Assembly (NCBI GenBank): GCA_963848355.1
Contig: CAWKDG010000012.1
Location: forward strand, 1-64,000
Reading direction: 5' to 3'
DNA: 64,000 nucleotides
DNA from: CAWKDG01 sp963848355
Lineage (GTDB): Bacteria > Actinomycetota > Acidimicrobiia > Acidimicrobiales > UBA8190
This document shows positions 10,272 to 19,574 of the stretch, one piece after another. Under the pieces are notes generated by a model that was given only the letters and a program-made list of their open reading frames with translations, did not search any database and was not told where the DNA came from. Positions within the stretch are counted from its first letter, which is position 1. Each line of letters begins with the position of its first letter. A program made the position numbers and the translations under genes.

Positions 10272-10415
10272 GCGCCGTGATGCCCCTGTGGTTGGTGTTG
10301 TAGAAGTTACTCGCTCGTCCGCACCGTGATGCGGAGCGCCAGCGTAGAGGGTTGATCCGACCGCTGTCCGGGCGAAAGACCTCCTGCAGCCACGGAAGCC
10401 GCCAAGAGGCCGACG
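10272..10415. other. divergent intergenic region upstream of enolase
   Basis: This gap lies between the enolase start and the repeat-protein reading frame. On the minus strand an AT-richer patch (TAACTTCTACAACACC) sits about 30-45 bases before the enolase ATG and could contain a -10 element. No clear -35 is visible. Nothing else is recognisable. Confidence 0.35.
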
Positions 10416-11262
10416 TTGGGTGTGGGCTGGGCGCCCGGCGAACGCCGAACCAGGCACCGGCACCACCGACAGCCACCCCATTCGGCGTCACCCATCCCGA
10501 CCGACGGTCGTCGGAGTGTCATCCGCCGGCACTTTCGCGAATTCTGGTATGTTGCAACTGCATCCGGCTCTGTATATGCCAACTCGCAAGTCGTCCTCGG
10601 AGTGAACGGTCAACACCTGACGGCTCCCATCGTCGGTATCGCGTCCTATGACGGCACAAACAACTACGATCCTTACTGGCTGGTGGCCCGCGATGGCGGT
10701 GTGTTCGCTTTTCAGGCGACGTATCCCTTTCAAAACGCTCCGTTCTACGGGTCGATGGGCGGCAAACATTTGGACGCACCAATCGTGGGAATCACGGCAA
10801 CGCCTGACGGCCTGGGCTACTGGCTAGTGGCGGCCGATGGCGGAGTATTTGCCTTTGGGGACGCGCATTTCTTCGGATCGATGAGCGGTACGCATTTGAA
10901 CGCACCGATCGTGGGAATGGCAGAGACAGCTGACGGGAACGGCTACTGGCTAGTTGCAGCTGATGGCGGAGTATTTGCCTTTGGGGACAGCGCATTTCTT
11001 CGGATCGATGGGCGGCAAGAAACTCGACGCTCCCGTGGTTGCGATGGCGGCAACAGGTGATGGAAACGGCTACTACCTGGCCGGCGCTGACGGCGGGGTG
11101 TTCGCCTTTGGGGACGCGGAGTTCGCCGCTTCCGCCAGGGGTTTGGTGAGTTCTCCTGTCGTGGGGATAGTCGCCCTCTATATTCAATTCGGCTTCCCCG
11201 ATTTGCCAGTTTGGGCGGCCGAAGTCGTGACAGCATCAGGAGAACTCCTGTCCCTGTATTAG
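10416..11262 (+). CDS. 42-residue-repeat protein (GGVFAFGDA type), likely 5'-truncated, one frameshift
   Basis: This is a fragment of a probably secreted repeat protein. Repeats of about 42 residues contain LDAPIVGITATPDGLGYW, LVAADGGVFAFGDAHFFGS and variants, and resemble beta-propeller-like repeats common in Acidimicrobiia cell-surface proteins. The first recognisable repeat (FWYVATASGSVYANSQV) starts near 10539 with no signal peptide or good ribosome-binding site before it, so the 5' part seems lost. Comparing repeat copies places one extra base at 10988-10990: copy 2 reads GGGGACGCGCATTTC and copy 3 GGGGACAGCGCATTTC, which explains the frame change. The C-terminus (FPDLPVWAAEVVTASGEL) is unrelated to the repeats. 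Base composition is clearly lower in GC than its neighbours, suggesting transfer. Binding partner unknown. Confidence 0.7.
10749..11127 (+). repeat. three tandem coding repeats of about 126 bp
   Basis: Units begin at GGGTCGATGGGCGGC (10749), GGATCGATGAGCGGT (10875) and GGATCGATGGGCGGC (11001). The first two are exactly 126 bases apart. Long stretches such as GGCGGAGTATTTGCCTTTGG are identical between copies, so duplication is recent. The third is one base out of phase because of an inserted base near 10989. Confidence 0.85.
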
Positions 11263-11276
11263 TGAACCCATAACCT

Positions 11277-12739
11277 TTAGCTTGGAGGGGCCTGGGCCTC
11301 GCTCGCCTCGACCTGGTGCCGGAACCGCCCGGCCCGGTGCCGGAGGGCCGTCTCGGGATCCACGCCCACGCGTCGCGCCATGTCGGCCAGGCTGAAGAGA
11401 AGGTCGCCCACGGCGTCGTCCAGGATCTCCGCCGTCTCCGACGCCACGAGGTGGTCGACGCCGTCGACCACCTCTCGGCGACGTGCACCCAGATCGGCGA
11501 GCACGAGGCCCACCGACTCGGCCTTCCGCTGCAGCGCGGTCGCCAGGGCCAGGGCGGGCAGGGCGCCCGGGATGCCCTCGGTGACGCTCGCACGTCCCTT
11601 CTCCTTCTTCTTCAGGACCTCCCAGTTGGCGGCCACGTCCTCCGGGGTGTCGGCCACGACGTCACCGAAGACGTGGGGGTGCCGGGCCACCAGCTTGTCG
11701 TGCACCCGCTGGGCCACGTCGGCCAGCGTGAAGCGCCCCTCCTCACCGCCCAGCACGGCATGGAAGAAAACCTGGAAGAGCAGGTCCCCCAGCTCCTCGG
11801 CCAGGTGATCGACCGCCTCGGGGGCCACGTCGGGCTCGGTCGTGTCCACCACCGCGATGGCGTCGAGCGTCTCATAGGTCTCCTCGAGCAGGTGACGGGC
11901 CAGGGACCCGTGGGTCTGGCTCCGGTCCCAGGGGCACCGCACCCGCAGCGTGTGCACGAGCTCGTCCAGGCGGGCCAGCTCGACCGCCACCGGTGGCACC
12001 ATCGCCGCCACCCACACGGCGGTGAGGTGGTCGGGCTCGAGGCTCCGATCGAGCTCGGCCCACTCCACCTCCAGCACCCGCTCGTCGGCCAGGCCCAGAT
12101 GGTGCAGGAGCACCGCCGTCCTCGACGGGTCGTCCCCGGACAGCGTCGTCGCCGGCCAACTTCATGTCCGAGAGGACCTGGCGACTGTGGCACTGCGCCA
12201 CCAGGAGCGGACCCCGCTCGCCGGCCGCCTCGACGGCGAAGGCGGCCCCGTCGACCAGGCGCACCCCGGCGGCGACCGGGTCGATCCCGAGGCGGTCCCA
12301 CGCCAGGTCGACGAAGGAGGGGGCGGGGATGACCTCGACCGTCACCCGCTCGTCGTCACGGAGCAGGACCACGGTCCGCTCGGCCACGTAGGGCGAGCCG
12401 GGGACGGCGTAGGCGACGAAGGCTTCGGGGTCCCCGACACCGTCCGCCTCACGAACAGCAATGGCGGCGGAGACGAGCTCCTCGACGATGGCGGCGTAGA
12501 CCTCGTCGACGGTGGCGGCCCCGTCGTAGAGCCGGTCGAAGGACTCGAGCCCGCCCGGTGGCACGGCGGCGATGTCGTCGACGGCCGGATGACGTGTGGT
12601 CCGGACGAAGGCGCGGCGCGGCGGTGGCCAGGACGCGGGAGGCGGCGTCGGGGACGAACTCGGCCCCGGCCGGGCCCAGCCCCACCACCACCACCCGGGG
12701 ACGCCCGGCCGTGGAGGTCGGGCCCACTGCCTCCGTCAA
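11277..12739 (-). CDS. mazG: MazG nucleotide pyrophosphohydrolase with N-terminal tetrapyrrole-methylase-like domain, frameshifted
   Basis: The C-terminal part is MazG, which hydrolyses NTPs to NMP and pyrophosphate and cleans aberrant nucleotides. It shows CPWDRSQTHGSLARHLLEE, then LLEETYETLDA and AEELGDLLFQVFFHA (the EExxE...ExxD metal site), and a second, weaker MazG half with DDAVGDLLFSLADMARRVG. The N-terminal 200 residues (RPRVVVVGLGPAGAEF, FVAYAVPGSPYVAERTVV) match the SAM-dependent tetrapyrrole methylase fold, as in YabN of Bacillus. Frames change near 12620 and 12155. The start is a TTG at 12739 or a GTG at 12727. In the block order known from M. tuberculosis, mazG lies beside mfd and eno as here. 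The methylase domain probably has a structural role; its activity is not shown. Confidence 0.85.
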
Positions 12740-12763
12740 CGGGGCTCCCTCAATCGGGGTCCG

Positions 12764-13936
12764 TCAACTGGGAATCGTGAGATGGAGACCGGTCGTCGGC
12801 GTCGTGGCCACGTTGGCCTTGGCGTTCAGGACGAAGGCCGGCGCCGGTGGCGTCGGGACGGTGACGCCGTGCGTGGCGCTCCACGCCCCGTAGCGGGGGT
12901 CGACGGTGACGTGGGCCTGCTTCACCAGGCGGTTGAGCGCCGTTCCCACGACGGCGACGTGTGCCGTCAGGATCGCCTGCCGGATCGAGCTGCGCAGCGT
13001 GGCGAAAGGCACGAGCTCGTGCTGGCGCATCTGGACCACGACGTAGTACGTCGTCGTGGCCCCCGTCGAGCTCTGCTCGGGCAACGGCTGGGGCTCCAGC
13101 AGCTGGCCCGAGCTCAGGGCGTCGATGGTGGCACCCAGGGTCGTCCCGAACTGCTGCGTTCCCACCGAGGGGTACTCGCACTGGAGCTCGCCCCCGGGCG
13201 GGCCCACCTGCTGGTCGGCGCCGGCCGAGGTCGAGGCGGTGCTGAAGCTCGTCCCGGCGGCGATCTGGTTGTGCAGGGTCTGCGCCGCGGCCTGGGTGTC
13301 GGCCACGACCACGTTCAGGCATTCCTGTGTCACCTGGGCCAGGTGCGCCGTGTAGTACGACTGCAGGGCGCCCTCGCTCAGGTTCACGTGACCGACCGCC
13401 ACCTCGAACATCTCCTGGTCGGCCAGCGACGTCCCCTGGCGCTGGAGAAACGACGACGGCAGCTGGCTCGACAGCGACTTGGTGGCTGACAGCGTGCAGC
13501 CCGAGGGCGCTTCGCTCTCCGACTGCGCCTGCTCCAGCTGGCCCTGCAGCTGGCTCTGGTAGTCGGTGGCGGCGGCCGTCAGGTCGGCGTGGGTGACGGC
13601 CACACCGCGGCGGGCCAGCGCCTGCGTCTCGAGCTGCTGGAGGACGAGGGTCTCGAGGGCATTGTCGGCGAAGCTCGGCGTCACGGCGTTGGCCGCGAGT
13701 CCGTCTCCCTCGGTGCCCACCCCGATGGGCGACGTCGACGATCCCGCTTCGAGCAGCGCCGCGCACTGGGCGCCGGGATTGGCGATCTCGCTCGACAGCT
13801 CGGCGTTCAGCGTCGACTGCGAGATCGACGCCCCGTTCACGGTGGCGGCCGGGGGCGACACGTCGCAGCCCGTCGCCCCCACCACGAGCGCGGCGAGAAC
13901 GACGACGAGAAGGAGGCGTTTCACGGCAGTCGGCAT
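12764..13936 (-). CDS. SurA/PpiC-type peptidyl-prolyl isomerase lipoprotein
   Basis: This is an intact 390-residue lipoprotein with an N-terminal signal (KRLLLVVVLAALVVGATGCD). The cysteine of the lipobox VGATGC is the lipid anchor, so the protein faces outside the membrane. The first domain, AATVNGASISQSTLNAEL, is typical of SurA/PrsA N-terminal chaperone regions. It is followed by helices (ALETLVLQQLETQALARR). A parvulin-like segment begins near ECLNVVVADTQAAAQTLHN, with GTSFSTASTSAG and the product block VGPPGGELQCEYPS. Its role is probably folding of exported proteins. Parvulin active-site residues are not all evident, so chaperone-only function is possible. The ATG lies one base after the mfd stop, so it is co-transcribed with mfd. 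Confidence 0.85.
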   Translation of the reverse strand: MPTAVKRLLLVVVLAALVVGATGCDVSPPAATVNGASISQSTLNAELSSEIANPGAQCAALLEAGSSTSPIGVGTEGDGLAANAVTPSFADNALETLVLQQLETQALARRGVAVTHADLTAAATDYQSQLQGQLEQAQSESEAPSGCTLSATKSLSSQLPSSFLQRQGTSLADQEMFEVAVGHVNLSEGALQSYYTAHLAQVTQECLNVVVADTQAAAQTLHNQIAAGTSFSTASTSAGADQQVGPPGGELQCEYPSVGTQQFGTTLGATIDALSSGQLLEPQPLPEQSSTGATTTYYVVVQMRQHELVPFATLRSSIRQAILTAHVAVVGTALNRLVKQAHVTVDPRYGAWSATHGVTVPTPPAPAFVLNAKANVATTPTTGLHLTIPS

Positions 13937-13937
13937 G

Positions 13938-16900
13938 CTACCGGCGCGCCACCGTCGGGGACGAGTCGCGGCCCCCGCGATCGGACGTGGCGTCGGGCGC
14001 AGCCGGGGCTCCCTGCGCCGTCCCCTCGGGGGGGACGAGCAGCAGGAGCAGTGCGGTCAGGGCCTCCACCGGTGCCTCGTCGGGACCCAGGGGCACCAGG
14101 AGCTGGCCCGATTCCTCCTTGTACACCGCCTCCGGCCGCACCCGTCGGAGCCGGACCCGGGCGCTGGCGGGCAGGGCCAACGGGGCCAGGCGCGCCGCCA
14201 GCCGGCGTCGGCCTCCCAGTCGCCGACGCCTGCCCGGGCCGCGCCGCGGTGGCCGAGACCTCTCGGACCCCGGTCCGCAGGCACTCGACCCGTAACCGGG
14301 CCACGGCCAGCAGGCCGTCGGCCGGGGCCGGCAGGGGCCCGAAACGGTCCAGCCACTCGGCCCGGATGTCGTCCACCTCGCTCTCCCCCGTCACCGACGC
14401 CAGGCGCCGGTAGGCCTCGAGCCGGAGGTCCTCGCGCCCGACGTAGTCGGCCGGCAGGTGGGCGTCGGAGGGGACGTCGATCTTGACCTCGACGGCGGGC
14501 CGGATCGGTTCGCCCTTCATCTCGGCCACCGCCTCGGCCACCATCTGCACGTAGAGGTCGTAGCCCACGGCGGCGATGTGACCCGACTGGTCCCGCCCCA
14601 GCAGGTTCCCGGCCCCGCGGATCTCGAGGTCGCGCATGGCGATCTTGAAGCCGCTGCCCGAGCTCCGTCTGCTCCCCGATGGTCCGCAGCCGTCTCGTAG
14701 GCGGCCTCGCTCAGGACCTGGTCGGCCGGGTGCAGCAGATACGCATAGGCCCGGTTGCCCGGCCCGGCCCACCCGTCCCCGCAGCTGGTGCAGCTGACCC
14801 AGACCGAGGCGATCGGCCCGGTCGACCACGAGGGTGTTCACCGTGGGCATGTCGATCCCCGACTCGATGATCGTCGTGCACACGAGCACGTCGTAGCGCT
14901 TCTCCCAGAAGTCGAGCACGGCCTGCTCGAGGCGTCCCCTCGTCCATCTGCCCGTGGGCGATCACCACCCGCGCCTCGGGCACGAGGGCCCGCATGCGGG
15001 TGGCCACCGCTTCGATGTTCTGGACCCAGTTGTGCACGAAGAACACCTGGCCCTCGCGCAGCAGCTCACGCCGGATGGCCTCCACCACGGCCGCTTCCTC
15101 GTACTCCCCCACGTAGGTGAGGATCGGTTGGCGGGCCGCCGGCGGGGTGTTGATGAGCGACAGGTCGCGGATCCCGGTGAGGGCCATCTCGAGGGTCCGG
15201 GGGATGGGGCTGGCCGTCAGGGTGAGCACGTCGACGCCCGTCGGTCATGGCCTTGATCGTCTCCTTGTGGCTGACCCCGAAGCGTTGCTCCTCGTCCACC
15301 ACCAACAGGCCCAGGTCCTTGAAGGTGATGTCGCCGGCCAGCAGCCGGTGCGTCCCCACCACCACGTCCACCGTCCCCGTCTCCAACCCGGCCACCACCT
15401 TCTCGCGCCTCGGCCGCGGTGAGGAAACGCGACAGCATCTCGACCCGGACCGGGAACCCGGCGTAGCGGTCGGCGAAGGTCTGGGCGTGCTGGGCGGCCA
15501 GCAGGGTCGTCGGCACCAGCACGGCCACCTGCTTCCCGTCCTGCACGGCCTTGAAGGCGGCCCGCACCGCCACCTCGGTCTTCCCGAACCCGACGTCCCC
15601 GCACACCAGGCGGTCCATCGGTCGGTCCGCCTCCATGTCGGCCGTGACCTCTTCGATGGCCCGGGCCTGATCGGGTGTCTCGGTGTACCCGAAGGAGTCC
15701 TCGAGCTCCCGCTGCCACGGGGTGTCGGCGGCGAAGGCGTGGCCGTGGACCTGGAGGCGCTTGCGGTAGAGCTCGACCAGTTCGACCGCCACCTCGTGCA
15801 CGGCGGCCCGGGCCTTGGCCCGCGTCTTCTCCATTCGGATCCGCCCAACCGGTTGAGCGAGGGTGCCTCGCCCCCGCTGTAGGGGGTGAGGGCCTCGATC
15901 TGATCGGACGGCAGGTACAGCTTGTCGTCGCCCCGGTACTCGAGCAGGAGGTAGTCGCGTGCGGCGCCGTTGACCGTCCGCGTCACCATCCCCGTGTACC
16001 GGGCCACGCCGTGCTGGCGGTGCACCACGTAGTCCCCCGGGGCCAGGTCGTCGAAGAACCCGTCCACCGGGCGGGCCCGGGCCCGGGCCGGCCGGTGGGC
16101 CCGCCGGCGCCCGGTGACGTCGGCCTCGGCCAGCACCGCCACCTTGGCCGACGGCACCACGAACCCCCGGTCGAGGGGGGCCACCACCACCCGGATCCCG
16201 GGCCGGCCGAGATCGTCGGTCCCGTCGCCGGACGGCCCCGCCGCCACGACGGGTACCGACAGCCCCTCCTCGGCCAGCACGGCGGCCAACCGGTCGGCCG
16301 ACCCCGTCCCTTCGGCGCAGACCGTGACCGAGTACCCGTCCTCGGCCAGCGCCCCCAGCCGGGCCGCCAGTCGGGAGCGGTCGCCGTGGACGGGCTCCCA
16401 CCCCTGTGCCGTCACCACCGGCGTCGCCGTCGACGACGCCACCGAGACGAGGCTCAGCACCGGAGCCGGGCACCGCTCCAGCAACCGCTCGTAGGCCACG
16501 TTCAGCCGGGGGAAGACCCCGTCGCCCCGGCGGCGCCATCGCCCGCCGTCGTCACGCCGTCATGGCCACCGTCGTGAGCACCCTCGACGACGCCCCACGT
16601 GACGGCGAGGGCACCGGCCAGGGCCGCCTCCTCGTCGATCAGCTCGGCGGCCCGGTCACGCATCCGCCGGGGGTCGACGAGGACCACCCGGGCACTGCTC
16701 TCCAGGAGATCGGGCAGCACCCGGTCGTCGTCGCACAGCCACGGCAGCCACGACTCCATCCCGTCGAAGAGCTGACCCTCGGCCAGCCGCTCCCACTGGG
16801 CCCGGCCCCACGGCGCGTCGCCGACGAGGGCACGGGCGCGGGCCCGCACATCCTCGGTGGGAAGCACCTCCCGGCACCCGAAGAGCTCGACCTCGTCGAG

Positions 16901-17568
16901 CTCCGTCACCGACCGCTGGTCACCGGGATCGAACTCGGTGAGCCGGTCGACCTCGTCCCCCCACAGGTCGATGCGCACGGGCAGGTCCGACGTCGACGGG
17001 AACACGTCGACGATCCCGCCCCGCACCGAGACCTCACCGCGGTGCTCGACCTGGTACTCGCGTCGGTAGCCGCGGGCCACGAGCTGGCCGACCAGGTCCT
17101 CGAGATCGAGCCGGGCCCGGCGCGCCACGATCACCGGCGAGGCGGCGACGTCGACCGGTCCCAACCGCTGGAGCAGGGCCCGCACGGGGGCGACGACCAC
17201 GGCCGGTGCCTCCGGGGCCCTGTCCCGCGTCCCGACCCCGTGACGCCGAGGGCCCACAGCAGCTTCAGCCGCTGGCCCATGGTGGCCACCTCGGGACTCA
17301 CCCGCTCGAAGGGCAGGGTGTCCCAGGCCGGGAACAGCTCGACGGTCCCGGGCCCGAGGAAGGTGGTCAGGTCGTGCGCCGTCCGTTCGGCGTCGCGCAC
17401 GGTGGGCGTGACCACCAGCATCGGACGCCGTTCGCTCAGCCGCGCCACCCCGGCGATGACGAAGGCCGTCGCCGCCTCGGGCACGGCCAGGGCCGTCGAC
17501 CCCACCGAGAGGGCGTCGACCATGGCCGGCTCGTGACGAAGCAGAGGGGGGAGGGACCGCAGGCTCAC
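13938..17568 (-). CDS. mfd: transcription-repair coupling factor Mfd, multiply frameshifted
   Basis: Mfd removes RNA polymerase stalled at DNA lesions and recruits UvrA. Domains in order: the UvrB-like N-terminus (RHEPAMVDALSVGSTALAV, ELFPAWDTLPFERVSP, REYQVEHRGEVSVRGGIVD), the RNA-polymerase-interacting CarD-like domain (FFDDLAPGDYVVHRQHG, EYRGDDKLYLPSDQ), the helicase core with Walker A GDVGFGKTEVA and the DEEQ box VVDEEQRFGVSHKETIK, then IIESGIDMPTVNTLVVDRAD with LRGRVGRAG, and a C-terminal TRCF domain (EDLRLEAYRRLASVTGE). The end is at 13938. About nine indels are needed (for example near 17230, 16500, 15850, 15410, 15235, 14935, 14740, 14665 and 14240). With repair the protein is about 1200 residues, normal for Mfd. 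The start is GTG at 17568. Confidence 0.93.
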
Positions 17569-17637
17569 GACCGTCAGGCTACCGACGGCGAGCCCCGCGT
17601 CCCGCTGGGCCCGACCCTCCTGGTCAGCTCGGCCAAC

Positions 17638-18225
17638 TCAGGTGTCGAGGGCCCCGACACCGCCCTCGGTGTTGAACCGGAGCATGGCGGCGTCGGGTCC
17701 TTCGGCGGCGATCACCTCTACGGCGTCGGCCGCCACCTCCACGGCGACGTCGAGGACCTCCCTCTCCACCTTTCCGGGCCGGTGCAGGACGTAGTCGGCT
17801 CCCGGTTGGCGCCCGGGGGGCTTCCCGATCCCGATCCGCACCCGCACGTATCCGGGATCGTGCAGATGGGCGTGAATGGATTTGAGCCCGTTGTTCCCGG
17901 CCGTCCCACCCCCGACCTTGACCTTCACCCTGCCGCTCGGCAGGTCGAGTTCGTCGTGCACGATCACCAACCGCGTGAGATCGGTCACGCCATACCGGCG
18001 CACCAGGGCGGTCACGGCCATCCCTGACTCGTTCATGTACGTCTGGGGCACGGCCACCGCCACCAACCCGGCCGGGACCCGCAGTTGCGCCACGTCGGAC
18101 CGCGTCCCCTTCTCGGGTCGGAGGCGTTCGCCGTGACGGGCGGCCACCAGCACGGCCGTCTCCGCCCCCAGGTTGTGCCGGGTCCGGTCGAATTCGGCGC
18201 CGGGATTCCCGAGCCCGACCACCAA
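17638..18225 (-). CDS. pth: peptidyl-tRNA hydrolase
   Basis: Pth cleaves the ester bond of peptidyl-tRNAs released from ribosomes, recycling tRNA; it is essential in most bacteria. All catalytic landmarks are visible: VVGLGNPGAEFDRTRHNLG (Asn and His), PQTYMNESG, IVHDELDLPSGRVKVK (Asp) and GGGTAGNNGLKS (Asn). Length is about 195 residues, as expected. The called start is GTG at 18225. The frame stays open upstream as LRRIFGAPRTGTSADLL to the rplY stop, with TTG at 18228 and other weak options, so up to about 20 more residues are possible. The gene is downstream of rplY and upstream of mfd on the minus strand, the standard actinobacterial neighbourhood. Confidence 0.93.
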   Translation of the reverse strand: MVVGLGNPGAEFDRTRHNLGAETAVLVAARHGERLRPEKGTRSDVAQLRVPAGLVAVAVPQTYMNESGMAVTALVRRYGVTDLTRLVIVHDELDLPSGRVKVKVGGGTAGNNGLKSIHAHLHDPGYVRVRIGIGKPPGRQPGADYVLHRPGKVEREVLDVAVEVAADAVEVIAAEGPDAAMLRFNTEGGVGALDT

Positions 18226-18275
18226 CAGGTCGGCGCTCGTCCCCGTCCGGGGTGCGCCGAAGATCCGGCGCAGAC

Positions 18276-18950
18276 TCAGCCTTCCTCGGCGCCCGAGTCG
18301 CTCGGTGCCTCGCCGCCGGCCGCGGCGGTCTCGGTCGCCGCTTCGGCGCCCTCGGCGGCCTCTTCGCCCTCGGCCACCTCGGCGGCTTCCGCCACCCGTG
18401 GGGCCTGGCCGGCCGCCACCACCGATTCGGGATCGAGGTCGGTGACCACGCCGGGCGGGAGCGCGATGTCCGAGACCCGCACGGCGGACCCGATGACGAG
18501 CTCACTGATGTCCACCTCGAGGTGGGGCGGGATGTCCGAGGGCCGGGACCGGATGGGCAGCGCGAACAGCTGCTGGTCGAGAATGCCGTCGGCCCGGTGC
18601 AGCTCGATGGCTTCACCGGTCAGGGTGATCGGGACCTCCGAGGTGATCTCCCGGTTGGGGTCGACCACCTGGAAGTCGACGTGGATGACCGTGTTCCGCA
18701 CCGGGTGACGCTGCAGTTCGCGGGCCATCGTCATGAGCTTGGTCTTCCCCACCTCGAGCGACAGCACGGCGTTCACCCCGGCGTCGGTGTTGAGGGCGGC
18801 ACGCAGGTCACGGGCGGCCACGGTGACCGAGATCGGCTCGACACCGTTGCCATAGACAACGGCCGGGATCCGGCCCTCGTCGCGTAGGCGACGGGCCGGT
18901 CGCGACCCGATGGACCGACCTTCTTCGGCGACCAGGGTGAACTCGGCCAT
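18276..18950 (-). CDS. rplY: large-subunit ribosomal protein L25 (Ctc/TL5 type)
   Basis: This 5S-rRNA-binding ribosomal protein has the two-domain Ctc/TL5 form (224 residues). The N-terminal L25 domain contains GSRPARRLRDEGRIPAVVYG, RDLRAALNTDAGVNAVL and HPVRNTVIHVDFQVVDP. The beta-rich C-terminal domain has LTGEAIELHRADGILDQQL and SDIPPHLEVDISELVIG, and ends in a long Ala/Glu-rich tail that is typical and probably disordered. The start is the ATG at 18950, supported by GAGGAG eight bases upstream on the minus strand. A -10-like TATGCT lies upstream near 18990. The gene opens the rplY-pth-mfd operon. Confidence 0.95.
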   Translation of the reverse strand: MAEFTLVAEEGRSIGSRPARRLRDEGRIPAVVYGNGVEPISVTVAARDLRAALNTDAGVNAVLSLEVGKTKLMTMARELQRHPVRNTVIHVDFQVVDPNREITSEVPITLTGEAIELHRADGILDQQLFALPIRSRPSDIPPHLEVDISELVIGSAVRVSDIALPPGVVTDLDPESVVAAGQAPRVAEAAEVAEGEEAAEGAEAATETAAAGGEAPSDSGAEEG

Positions 18951-19071
18951 GAATTTCGCTCCTCGAGGTGGGACAGCGGCAGCGTCACAGCATAGATGGC
19001 CCGGTCGGGGCCCCGGAAAGCGGCCGGGGACCGGCCCCGATGGTCCATTTATTCGCAATTTCCTTCTAGTA

Positions 19072-19392
19072 ATGAACTACCCTCATTCCTCGATGGCCGA
19101 GTGGGGGTTCCTCACCAACCATGCGCGGGCCCTGCTCTTCATCGCCCACGACCCCGACGCCCGTCTGCGGGACCTGGCCGCGTCGCTCGACGTCACCGAA
19201 CGCACCGCTTACGGCATCGTGGCCGACCTGACCGACGCCGGGTACGTGGTGAAGGAGAAGGACGGCCGGCGCAACCGTTACCACATCCAGACGCACCTCC
19301 CGCTCGGTGACTCCATCAGCCGGGAACGAACCATCGGCGAGGTTCTCGACCTCTTCGTCGACCGACGAGGCGACGGGCCCGCCGGCGCCTGA
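19072..19392 (+). CDS. small winged-helix (MarR-like) transcriptional regulator
   Basis: This DNA-binding protein of about 100 residues has one winged helix-turn-helix. MAEWGFLTNHARALLFIA is followed by DARLRDLAASLDVTERTAY (recognition helix region) and GIVADLTDAGYVVKEKDGR (wing), with RNRYHIQTHLPLGDS behind it. Starts at 19072 and 19093 are both ATG; the second matches the usual beginning of this family (MAEWGFLTNHA). It is divergent from rplY across a 121-base AT-richer gap. It lies 182 bases before the first sensor kinase, so it may regulate the cassette or be an independent regulator. The ligand is unknown. No conserved Cys suggests redox sensing. Confidence 0.82.
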   Translation: MNYPHSSMAEWGFLTNHARALLFIAHDPDARLRDLAASLDVTERTAYGIVADLTDAGYVVKEKDGRRNRYHIQTHLPLGDSISRERTIGEVLDLFVDRRGDGPAGA

Positions 19393-19574
19393 CCGGACCC
19401 CTCGGCCTCCGACAACGAGCCGAACCCCGGAGAGGCCAGCCGAATTCCCGCCCGGCACGGAAATTCGTTCAGGTTTCGAGCGTCGGATGCCGAAATGGGC
19501 AACGGACGTCTCCAGATCTGGAACGGATGTCTCTCGTCACCACAGACATTCACGAGTTCCTTCTGGAGGTCTCC

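Noticed and set aside
8529..10280. A 583-codon plus-strand open frame opposite enolase
   Set aside because: It is antisense to an unmistakable enolase, and its composition is low-complexity and lacks family motifs.
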